Origin: Dictyophora rubrovolvata
Taxonomy: Eukaryota; Basidiomycota; Agaricomycetes; Phallales; Phallaceae
NCBI GenBank assembly: GCA_029959195.1
Contig: CP114125.1
Location: 1-64,000 of the forward strand
Direction of reading: 5' to 3'
DNA: 64,000 nt
Shown here: positions 1 through 8,946 of the stretch, piece after piece
Position numbering within the stretch: the first letter of the stretch is position 1
Layout of the letters: every line of letters begins with the position of its first letter
Translations under genes and position numbers: made by a program
The notes under the pieces: model-generated
Told to the model about the DNA's origin: nothing
Seen by the model: only the letters and a program-made list of their open reading frames with translations
Databases searched by the model: none

Positions 1-291
1 AAACCCTAAACCCCTAAACCCTAAACCCTAAACCCTAAACCCTAAACCCTAAACCCTTAAACCCTAAACCCTAAACCCTAAACCCTAAACCCTAAACCCT
101 AAACCCTAAACCCTAAACCCTAAACCCTAAACCCTAAACCCTAAACCCTAAACCCTAAACCCTAAACCCTAAACCCTAAACCCTAAACCCTAAACCCTAA
201 ACCCTAAACCCTAAACCCTAAACCCTAAACCCTAAACCCTAAACCCTAAACCCTAAACCCTAAACCCTAAACCCTAAACCCTAAACCCTAA
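1..291. repeat. Telomeric repeat array, CCCTAAA/TTTAGGG type
   Basis: About 41 head-to-tail copies of the 7-bp unit CCCTAAA run from base 1 to about 291. Two variant units are visible, one with an extra C near base 13 and one with an extra T near base 58. The C-rich strand reads into the chromosome, so base 1 is the physical left end of a chromosome. The unit is the heptamer TTTAGGG, best known from plants, rather than the TTAGGG hexamer usual in fungi. Confidence 0.98.
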
Positions 292-293
292 CT

Positions 294-557
294 GGGTTTG
301 AACACACTGATCCAAACTCCATGGATGTTGATGAAGATAACACATACGCGTCATGGGGACACAACCACTTCCGTAATGGCATTGGGTTCAATGGCTTAAC
401 TTGAGAACAGATCGCAAATAAACGGACTGCATATAGAATCCTAGCTGCAATGATAAAAGTGTCACATGTTGCCCGCCACCTCTGCCGCGAACATGGTGTT
501 TCTTTCAATAGCATCCTTGCCAATGTGTACCTCGAAGTGATTGTAAAGAGTTTATGA
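294..557 (+). pseudogene. Decayed coding fragment abutting the telomere
   Basis: One plus-strand frame reads 87 codons from the last telomere unit to a TGA at 555-557 with a single internal TGA. The conceptual peptide begins GFEHTDPNSMDVDEDN and includes EQIANKRTAYRILAAM. The composition looks protein-like, but no start, splice sites or family is recognised. The likeliest reading is the remnant of a subtelomeric gene or DNA element cut by telomere addition. It could be chance, and the opposite-strand ORF over the same bases is taken as its shadow. Confidence 0.35.
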
Positions 558-662
558 ACGCACTTTGAGGCTGCCGCTGAGGTGAGCTTAGTTGTCTCGG
601 TGGTTTGACTTTATTTATAAGCTTTGTTTAAGTCTTCAGATGTGTCGTGCGAATCATCGAAA

Positions 663-1027
663 ATGCCCGAACAAGGTCAATTACAAAGGCCTGACCCCAA
701 CTCGCAAGTTATTTCTGAAACACGGGAATGGTCCAAGATAAAGGCAAGTGTAGTTCTTATAATTGATATCTGGTCCTTCACTAATACTGATACTGATTAG
801 AAATTACGTATCAACCAGCTCCAGGCCCTGGTGGATAAGTTGGATATTTTAGTATCTCCAAAGTCCAGCAAAAAAATTTCTAAAGAAGGCGAGTTATTAT
901 CAGAATCACTTCTGTTTTCTTTTTTTTTTCATGTTGAAGCATAGATTACCTTACGGGATTGGCCTCTGTGCACTTTATGGAGATAAATAAGCACCTTAGT
1001 GAAATTCTGGCAATGTCGAAGGGGTAG
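663..1027 (+). CDS. Small three-exon subtelomeric gene, unknown function, both introns GC-AG
   Basis: Exons 663-743, 801-888 and 945-1027 join into an 83-residue protein starting MPEQGQLQRPDPNSQ. The middle (LRINQLQALVDKLDILV) has heptad-like leucines, suggesting a short coiled coil. Both introns (57 and 56 nt) must use a GC donor: AG|GCAAGT, a perfect match to the GC-donor consensus, and G|GCGAGT. This is the only choice found that keeps the frame open to the TAG at 1025-1027. The family is not recognised. It lies within 700 bp of the telomere. The model rests on splice logic and reading-frame continuity alone and could be wrong. Confidence 0.4.
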
Positions 1028-1349
1028 TATTTTTGAAGACTAGTTAACATTAATTGACGATAATATGACTTTGAATAGACATTTGAATGATGTTCTGTCG
1101 ATGATTATTTGATATTGAAATACAGTTGATTGACTGCAGACCGATCATGATTTGACTGTATATTACTTTTAATCAAGACTGGCTGACAATACTTCATTTT
1201 TAATGACAAATATGAGTGAATTATCAATATATGGATGAAATATGTTGTCGGTGATTAATTGACAAAATTTAATCAATTCCCTTCGGAAATCACTACCTAG
1301 TTTACGAGTTTTGACAAATGATCAAGTGCCGGACAATTTTCTAACATTA

Positions 1350-1730
1350 GGGTATGTCAGAGTAGGTCGTTTCAAGGCCGTTTTGCTGTCCGTTTTGCTG
1401 CCTGTTTCGAGATGTCAGGAATACCTCGGGAATACCACTTATCCCGTTTTAACTCTGAACACCCCCACAACTGTTTCGTGTGCCGTTTCACCAATGCATT
1501 GTACAGTTACTCAGAAAAAATTTATATGATTTATTAGAGAAATATTTCTAGAAATTCTCCTTAAAAATTCATCCCTGACCAAGAATGACCGATGGGCGAA
1601 ACGGACAGCAAAATGGCTGCCGTTTCGCTCAGTTCAGTCTCGAGGCGTTTCACTCATTTTTGTTTTGCCATTTCACTGAAATCAAAATGGATAGCGAAAC
1701 GGCCTTGAAACGGCCTACTCTGACATCCCC
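1350..1730. mobile_element. MITE, 381 bp, about 40-bp terminal inverted repeats, TA target duplication
   Basis: The left end reads GGGTATGTCAGAGTAGGTCG and the right end, reverse-complemented, GGGGATGTCAGAGTAGGCCG. The match continues for about 40 bp with a handful of mismatches. TA dinucleotides flank both ends (1348-1349 and 1731-1732), the target duplication of the Tc1/mariner superfamily, although TWA-type PIF/Harbinger targets are not excluded. The interior carries several CGTTTCGCT-like sub-repeats and no transposase. It is a non-autonomous element. Confidence 0.85.
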
Positions 1731-2079
1731 TATTTGATGACTTTCCGTTTTTACTGAGACATTGATCAGGGTTCAGCTCACTGCTCTTACTGCTGTGAAG
1801 GATTGTTAATCCCCCTCGTTCATTTTCCTAGATGTTCTAAAATAAACATCTGGAATTAGAAAATAAAAGAGTGATGCCAGCCTGCATGCAAGGGTTCCCA
1901 CGACCCCCCAGGTGTATTAATACTGCAAACTGCCGTGTGTCACACATTCGTATCATAGTACCTCACTTATGGTAACTAGTAGCTTATGTAACTAATACAC
2001 CCACGTTCATATCTTTTTGAGCACATTGTGTCTGCACCGCACTCGCCCAAATATAAAATAGCAATCATAAGCTTTCTAA
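1731..2079. other. Spacer without recognised gene
   Basis: AT-rich spacer between the MITE and the ORF at 2080. No coding frame, repeat or RNA gene is recognised. The last 50 bases contain an A/T-rich stretch (ATATAAAATAG near 2051) that could serve as a promoter for the next ORF. Confidence 0.5.
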
Positions 2080-2835
2080 ATGTCCAACACGGATGATTTT
2101 GGATCTTTAGAGATAACATACACTCCAGAAGCATTGGCATATCAAACCCTATTAGCCCGTCGGATCAGGCATGATTTGGAGGCCCTTGGAATTCCTTCAT
2201 CTATGATCGAAAATGCCAACATAACCTGCTCCGAGGGCACTATCAGGGTCGCAAATCTGACTTCCAGTAACACAGTGGGTTCATTAATAGTTTCGTACTG
2301 GTCTTTATTTCATTCATCATGGGCCTTTTATATTTCAAGATTCAACAGATACTTACAGATCTTTCTGAAGGAAAAAGTGAAACAAGAGCAACTTTGGAAA
2401 CATGTGATATGTAATACATCACACATAATATCAGGCACAAAGACAAACTTTTCTCATTGTTTTAGTTGCAGCATCAATTTGGGCGGACTTGGAGATGGCC
2501 GTTTGAAGGAAAAAAATCACAGTAATACTTCAAAATCCACGTATTCGAACATATCATGCTGCGATATGTATGGAGATGAACGCTCTGACTCTAGTACACC
2601 GCGAATCAAGGGCCAAAAGACAACTCAGATGACCCCCCTCAGGGTGCAGTTGTCAGATGCCCAAACGTTGGCAGAGAAGGTTGCCTTTTTAGAATTTCAA
2701 CTTTGCGTGGAGAGAGCTAAGATAAAAGCACATCAAGTCACAATTGATGGTCTCCAAAGGAAAATGGCAGTGTTGGAAGAAAAACAAGAAGTCATGAGGG
2801 CATGCATGAATAATGCAATGGCGGCTTTATCTTAG
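2080..2835 (+). CDS. Hypothetical protein with C-terminal coiled coil
   Basis: An uninterrupted 251-codon frame starts MSNTDDFGSLEITYT, which is long for this AT-rich subtelomere. Residues about 1-70 look like ordinary protein. About 70-160 is odd in composition (Trp, Cys and Asn rich) and contains GT...AG pairs, so one or two introns may really be removed there. The last 65 residues (from VQLSDAQTLAEKV) have clear heptads and predict a coiled coil. The family is not recognised. Start choice: the first ATG of the frame, 30 bp downstream of a TATA-like stretch. Confidence 0.4.
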   Translation: MSNTDDFGSLEITYTPEALAYQTLLARRIRHDLEALGIPSSMIENANITCSEGTIRVANLTSSNTVGSLIVSYWSLFHSSWAFYISRFNRYLQIFLKEKVKQEQLWKHVICNTSHIISGTKTNFSHCFSCSINLGGLGDGRLKEKNHSNTSKSTYSNISCCDMYGDERSDSSTPRIKGQKTTQMTPLRVQLSDAQTLAEKVAFLEFQLCVERAKIKAHQVTIDGLQRKMAVLEEKQEVMRACMNNAMAALS

Positions 2836-3789
2836 GTATAATACTAAAAATTTCAATGTAAACTCACTTTGCATGTCTGCATCCGCTTTAATACAGAGTT
2901 TGACTTTTGCAGTTTTCTATTAAGATCAGTGGTACCTCAGCCACTGCAATATGCCCTGCACCAGTTAAACTCAACGCCCTCTTTCCTGTGTGTAAGTCCA
3001 TCGGGTTGTCCCAGGCTCCCAAGTCAGGCTTGTATCTACATCATGTCTAATAAGAAAATAGTATATACTATTTCAGAGTGTAACATCTGGCTCGGTGTTG
3101 AGAATGCAGGCAGCTTACAAGAAGAACCTGCATGATCATGTGTGATCCCCTTGGTCTAAACTGCTTTGGCTATGCAGCTCAATTACTAAAACCTGGCATC
3201 AACAAGAAGGCGGCTCCGTTTTTCTTTAAGTTTCTCTAACGGCTATACAATCCGTGGCCATGCAAGGTCAACACAGGCCTCTGCTAGCTGAAGATGCAGA
3301 ACAGAGCTGTTCAAGAATATGTTCAAGAATAGGCACCTTCTCTTAGCGAGTATGACACTCAATCATTCAAATATGCGGTTTCACTATGTATGTCAAGATC
3401 CGAAATCATTTGAGATTGAGAATATGGGAATATGGGGAACGAGGAACGAGGAACTTGGGTAAAACATTCAAAAGTATGGTTTTCTTAATGTTAACTGCTT
3501 CACAAAATTAATAGGCCTATGCCATTGCAGCAGAAGCAGGGTGGATCTGTGATTTACGGAGTGTGCAGATCGACCATGGAGTTCATATAATACAGCAATG
3601 GTACTGTGGGCGTCTAAATGGCTAGGTGGGTGATTTTGGCGCCCATCGCACTGTGCGTCTACAGTACTATTGTAAGACCATTTCCAACCATTCAACCATT
3701 TCCAATCCTACTTTATTCAGGAAATATTCAGCTTCTCAATATTTACCCGGAGACTGAGTTTCCTAAACTTGAAATGCATCCTTTCCATA

Positions 3790-4075
3790 TAAGGAAACTC
3801 TCCGCTTACCGTACGCGGAGAGTCTCTCCGCTTAGCTCTCTGCTTAACACTCTCCGCTTAATATGAACAACTCTCCACTTAATTAACAACTCTCCGCTTA
3901 ATTAACCTTACCATAAATAGCCCTCTCCGCTTAAATAACCGACACTCACTTACCATATAAGGTTATTCTCCACTTAAATACCTCATCAGTCTACACTCCG
4001 CCTAAATACCCACTGTCATCCGCTAAGTAACCGACTCTCGCTTAACCTCGCTTAACCCTTACCCGACCTCCGCGT
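3790..4075. repeat. Degenerate short tandem array, CTCCGCTTA core
   Basis: About a dozen imperfect copies of CTCTCCGCTTA / CTCCACTTAAAT spaced 10-35 bp apart. Early copies include an inverted partner (CGCGGAGAG near 3815). The spacers carry AATTAAC and AAATAACC. The array is too irregular for a CRISPR and has no associated gene. It is a subtelomeric minisatellite-like region. Confidence 0.7.
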
Positions 4076-4085
4076 ACCATATTCG

Positions 4086-4466
4086 GCTTCTCAATATGTC
4101 CTGAATAATAGTAGTATGTCCCGAATAATGGTATTGATCTAAAATAGCCATTCAATTACTAGATTTAGATACATGATTAATATATTAATATTTATTTGAA
4201 GGGGCAGCATCGAGGCGGCATTTATTGAAGACAGGGGACGGGAGATGGCGAGCGGAGATTGAAAGTCCGATGACGACGACTGGACGGGAGAGAGAGCACG
4301 TGACTTGGCCGTGCGAAGTGAGCTGAGCGAGAAGACGGGGTGTGGCAACAGGCGTCTATATAGCCGGCGCGCACAAACCGTGTGAAAGAAATAGATAGTC
4401 AAGGGTTGACTATGGGATGAATATGAACAGTAGCTTCTCAATATGTCCCGAATAATAGTAGTAGTA
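4086..4466. repeat. Pair of 34-bp direct repeats 347 bp apart
   Basis: CTTCTCAATATGTCCTGAAT at 4086 and CTTCTCAATATGTCCCGAAT at 4433 each continue as AATAGTAGTA. A third partial copy, CTTCTCAATAT, lies near 3732. The segment between the two copies may be a small element or a duplication product. No coding capacity or target duplication was found. Confidence 0.55.
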
Positions 4467-4756
4467 GTTAGAGGAGGCATGATAAGGATAATTTCAAAGT
4501 CTTGTATAGATTTGATATTTTAGTTTAGTTCTTATCATATTCATACTCAGCTTATCATATTCAGACTCAGTTTCACTTGTTCCCATTTTAGAAATTCTAT
4601 TCTTCTTTTTTCTTTTGTACTTATATTCAGTTTCAAAGTATTTAAAGATACTTCTGATATCAAAAATTCCTTTCTCTGTGTTTTATCAGTCTTTTCTCCC
4701 AAACTACTCTTTTTAATTAAATCTCCACTCACTGTTAATACCTCTCATAATTCAAT

Positions 4757-5901
4757 ATGTCTTCCTCTACATGGAGTGCCTGGCCCATTCTTGCTACATA
4801 TTCAGATACTGAGCTTGGAATATTAAAAAACGGGACAGAGTAAGTTTTTCTCTATATTATAGTATAAAAAAATAAACTTGTTTTAGTCTGATGATTTATG
4901 GGGAAGGAAAGAAATCTTCAAAGTCTGAGAAAAGGGAACAGGCTCTTTGGAAAGGACGTATCAAGGAAATTCAAAAAAGTTCTGTACGTTTTAGTTTTTT
5001 CTCTTTTATCTTGCTTTTTAATTTTAGATATAGGAATTTAGCCATCTGCATTTCTTAGTCCAATGGTTTTATAATAAAGCTCATTTGCTTGCATGGCTTA
5101 ATTCATGTCCGCTTTTTACTCCAAGTCAAAAAACAGAATTACAAAAGATTTTCATGTGAGGATTTTTATTTTTTTTCAAACTTATATATTTAATTTTTAT
5201 TTAGAAATAAGTTGGGTGATTGGGAGATTATTTTTACCGATCATGAAGATATTATAGAATGGTCTTCTATTGATGGTAAATATATTATTTTGTAAGATAT
5301 ATCTAATTTTCTTACTTTTTTTTAATAGGCAAGGCTCGGAAAATTCATACTTTTGTGGATACTGTTGATCAGGAATTTATTCCTCATAACAGTCTTTATA
5401 TGCATTTTCAGCTTTTATTTAAAGAATGTGAACGTTGGAAAACATTTGCTATCAAGGTAAGTATTTGTTTTTACTCAAACTACTTCTAAACTGTATTTAT
5501 AGGGCCCCATTCCTACATGTATCTCTGATTGCATAGAACATTACCATCCTGACAAAGACATTCAACGTTTCTGTCGTTTTTGTAAAAGATGGTTTCATAT
5601 CCAGTGCCTCAAAGAAGTTGCTATAGAGGTAGATAATATTGAACAAACTTTGGAGAAAGCTAGACGTGATTTACAAGGTTCTAATACCCTCAAACAACAG
5701 GCATTACTACCTATTACACGAGGCAGTGATTTACGTGAAGGAATTGCAGGATATGTTAAATATATCCATGATGCTTTTCTAAACGCACAGACAGGAAAAG
5801 AGAAGCTTCAGAAACTTCTCACTGCTAAAGATGTAAATACATATCATTGGACTCATATACATATGTATCAATGTCCTAGATGTGAAAATGCTTTCTTGTA
5901 A
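4757..5901 (+). CDS. BAH-PHD-like chromatin reader, six exons
   Basis: Exons 4757-4839, 4887-4983, 5034-5155, 5205-5275, 5329-5456 and 5503-5901 give a 299-residue protein starting MSSSTWSAWPILATY. Residues about 30-165 resemble a BAH domain: WKGRIKEI, HFLVQWFYNKAHL, then the motif IIFTDHEDIIEWSSIDGKAR and FIPHNSLYMHFQ. Residues about 170-298 carry a PHD-like zinc pattern: C-x3-C, RFCRFCKRWFHIQC, and a final YQCPRCENAF after an inserted helical stretch of about 80 residues. BAH and PHD modules read histone marks in the nucleus, so that role is inferred. All five introns are canonical, 47-53 nt, and the frame is intact. It sits among transposon relics, so it may be an element-borne or recently moved gene. 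Confidence 0.75.
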
Positions 5902-6835
5902 TAAATACTTATTTTTTATTCTCTCATATATCTGCCTTGCACTTTGTGTGGGTCAGTACGTACTTTTATAGTGTTGAGATTAGTAAGATATTTTTCTTTT
6001 AATTAGATGATATTATAGCTAGAATGATTCCTAGTTTAATATTTCAACTATGTTTTTCGCATGTTCTATTATCTCCTCCTACCTATATAATATAACTTGT
6101 TTGGCTCATATCTCCTGAACCGGTCTGCCAATTTCTTAGATTTTTTGGATAGGAACTCTCTTATATATGTAGTATATATATACCAATTTTCAGGAAGATC
6201 CCTTAGTTCTTGATTTAAATATTATTTGTATTTTGACCCTATAATGATAGATCAGGCATTGGCTACAGTGAGCTCAGCCTCCTCATCCAGAAAACAGTCA
6301 AGAAATCCTGAGTCAACCAGGAAGTGCACCAAGCATGGTCATAAGGAGTCTCAAGGATAGGATTATTGATTGATTATACATAAAACATAAAATTAAGAAT
6401 GATATGTTCAAACAGCCAGAAATCAACTGTCAGAACATGCTAGTCTACCTATGCCCAGTTCCTCCATTTGATATTCAGTTTCTGTATTTCACCTTATATT
6501 TCACCTTGTTTCTAAGTAATCTTATTCTTATCAGTTCTAAAACTCTTACTCTTGTCTCCTTCTATCAAATACTCTCCCTTTCTTGATCAGTCAAAACATC
6601 TGAAAATGATGAATGTTGGTAATAGAGGAAAGCCAGTAACCCCTTGTGATGCCATAAAATAATACACTCAGCATCTCAATCTAGTGACTCCTTCACAATG
6701 TCATACTGATGGTAAGATGTTTCTCTGAGTTGCTTTAACATGATATTATACAAGGTCAAAGAGTTTTTATTATAGAATAGAAGAGATAAATAGGCCCTTA
6801 GATGAAGAATACAGACCTACAAAGGTGTCTGTTAT
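5902..6835. other. AT-rich spacer before the solo LTR
   Basis: No gene is supported. A 39-codon ATG frame at about 6243-6359 is too short to call. Near 6180 there are alternating TATATA runs. The last bases (GTTAT, 6831-6835) are the left target duplication of the LTR that follows. Confidence 0.5.
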
Positions 6836-7458
6836 TGTTATGTACGGTGGCCTGAAGCTATTCCGGATAGTTCCAAAGAAGTCTGGACCACGGGGTCAGA
6901 CAGGAGATGGAGTACTGAAGTACGGGGTGAGGGACTTGGCTTCAACTTATATGTTGCGCCCACTTGCCCAGCTTACGATATCCCTCGATTTTGGAATACG
7001 AGGAAGTACGCAAGTACGTACAAGTCCGATGACGTGAACGATAAGTACGAGTTGACTCAAATGTTAAGTCCGAGCCAACTACGCAATACGGATTAAGAGT
7101 ACAAGACGGACTAGAGATGAGAGAGTAACTGATTAAACTGATTAACTGATTATATTCAGACCGAGGATCCACAGCTGAGGGAGCTGGGGTTTAAATACAG
7201 GAGGGAGCGGAACTACGTAAATGGGGATAATGACAAATAAGGGAAAGTGGGAATTGACTAGTGCAAGCCAAGATGACAACCAGGTATCTTATTACTAAGC
7301 AAGCAGAATGCACATCCCCTTAAGGAAGATGTCTGATACGGAGTACAGATGGAGTACAGATGGAGTACGGGTCTCAGAGTTTAAGAGGAAATACGGGGTA
7401 TGTAGTACGGGATTCGGGATAGTCCGGGTTTGGACTCTGGGGCACGCGGAGCGTGACA
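6836..7458 (+). mobile_element. Solo LTR of an LTR retrotransposon (probably Ty3/gypsy), fossil
   Basis: A 623-bp element begins TGTTATGTACGG and ends GCGTGACA, giving the TG...CA termini of an LTR with short inverted ends (TGTTAC-like against TGTCAC). It is bracketed by a perfect 5-bp target duplication, GTTAT, at 6831-6835 and 7459-7463. No internal gag-pol region or partner LTR lies in the window, so it is a solo LTR left by recombination. A TTTAAATA box lies near 7190. The superfamily is inferred from LTR end sequence and 5-bp duplication only. The intact duplication suggests a fairly young insertion. Confidence 0.85.
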
Positions 7459-7463
7459 GTTAT

Positions 7464-8705
7464 TAAAGAAAATTGCAGTGTCCCTGAATAAAAAATCTCA
7501 ATAGAAAAAGGAGCTGGAAAAGAGGAATTTAACAAGTGATAGTATTTTATGCATGATCATAACTAAACTGGACTCTCAATGAGTTTCATATCCAAACAGC
7601 CTCCTGAGAACATATGGGCTGGTAGCTATTGGAGCTATGGGGAGTGTCCATGTCATGAAAACCTGGTGTATGAAGTTTGGGGTAGGGGTTGAATACGGAG
7701 TGCCAGGTAACATGAACATCAAAAGTGTGCTATACATTGATTTAGTCGAAGGTAGTGCGAGAAAAGTACAGAGTTATGATTAGGACTCTAATGAACCCAA
7801 CAACCCATTTCACACGAACTCAATGGGCAGTTTACAGATTCGGTATATTGCGGATAATTCATCTTCTATAACAGACGGCGATATTAATTTTTTTCCACAA
7901 AGACTTCACTACAAGATTTTATACTTTAGGGTTTTCTGGATATATTCCTGAGAGTTGATTGTATTCCGAAAGAAAGTACTCGCGTGTACGCACCAGCTTC
8001 CAACGATCTTTATTTTCTATTTAACGTTGAACATCTATGTTGCATACTCCCGTTTCCCACCGTACGACGCCGGGTTCCAATGATGGAAAGACAGACACTC
8101 TCCGAGTCATTAAAATAATAATTGTAGATATTCCGTCACAACGACCGCCACGAATTAAGGATGTGGGATATGCAAGGAGTGGCGGGTTAAAAAAAGGTAC
8201 CTGAATCATCTTTCGAGAGCACTCGTCTTTCATGATGTGATCTTGAGATGACGGCCTTCGATCCTACTTAATACCATGCTGCGGGATCAAGATTACTCCC
8301 TGTTCTGCGTGTGAAATTATGGACGAATCCGCCCTGTTCTTATCTCCCAACTCAAAATCAACAATCGCAGTGAGCTTGGCTTGATCTGACAAAGACCGAC
8401 ATTAGGAGCACGCCTATCCATAAATATGTATATCCGTTGTCAGGTCCAAGAAATGATACGTGGAGGCTTGAAGCCGGGTTTTGATATGTGCCTAGTTATT
8501 TTCGAACGAAGCGAAGGAATGAGCAGAATGCGCGACTGCTACAGGTAATAAATAACATGCGATCAACTGCCCACAGGACTGTAAACCCAATTAAAGATAA
8601 CTGCTCACAGGGCTGTATACCCAAGATGACCGATGCGATGCCGTTCACTTAATGACTAACAAATAGGGGAGAGTCTCGTTAGTCAATGCGAGACAGCTCG
8701 TTTTC
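7464..8705. other. Spacer between solo LTR and ammonium transporter
   Basis: No convincing gene. A minus-strand 70-codon ORF at 8021-8233 is unrecognised. An imperfect tandem duplication lies at about 8564-8631, where CTGCCCACAGGACTGTAAAC recurs 35 bp later as CTGCTCACAGGGCTGTATAC, followed in both copies by CCAA. This region marks the transition from subtelomeric DNA to the gene-rich arm. Confidence 0.5.
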
Positions 8706-8879
8706 CTTATCACCGTGAAAGGCACCAGACTAATGATAAGGATGACCGAAGTGTGTCATTGGCCGATAACGCTCAAACAGTTGCTTAGTCATCATCGTAG
8801 CTATGCCCGCATTACAACAATGGCCGAGGTCCAGTACCTACATATTCACGCGAACCTTCTTCTTCTTCTTCTTCTTATC
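8706..8879. promoter_or_regulatory. Cluster of GATA-factor motifs upstream of the ammonium transporter
   Basis: GATAAG-type sites occur at 8706-8711 (as CTTATC), 8735-8740 (GATAAG) and 8874-8879 (CTTATC), with a further GATAAC at 8765. All lie within 241 bp of the ATG at 8947. Fungal nitrogen genes are activated under nitrogen limitation by AreA/Nit2-type GATA factors that bind HGATAR. Control of this transporter by such a factor is inferred. A (CTT)n tract at about 8858-8877 overlaps the last site. Confidence 0.55.
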
Positions 8880-8946
8880 CGTCACCACTACCTCCACTCA
8901 TTTTGGTAGTTGAATTGTCAATTGCAGCCCCTGCGATATTGCCGTC

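Larger units (their letters stand above)
2836..4756. other. Non-coding subtelomeric stretch with degenerate repeats
   Basis: No gene is supported across 1.9 kb. Short ORFs on both strands overlap one another and have low-complexity translations. The stretch holds the CTCCGCTTA array and a pair of 34-bp direct repeats, listed separately. The segment 4200-4400 is more GC-rich than its surroundings and includes a TATATA near 4360, so it may be the body of a small unrecognised element. Confidence 0.5.

Noticed and set aside
1311-1529. 72-codon plus-strand ORF
   Set aside because: It lies mostly in the MITE and crosses its left end; the translation follows the repeat structure, not a protein family.
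3790-4075. CRISPR-like array
   Set aside because: Unit and spacing are irregular, copies are degenerate and the host is eukaryotic.
6243-6359. 39-codon ORF with an ATG and stop
   Set aside because: Too short, no splice partner and no recognisable family.
7650-7800. Resemblance to Copia-type retroelement coding sequence
   Set aside because: Only a few residues look right and no motif of a polyprotein is present.
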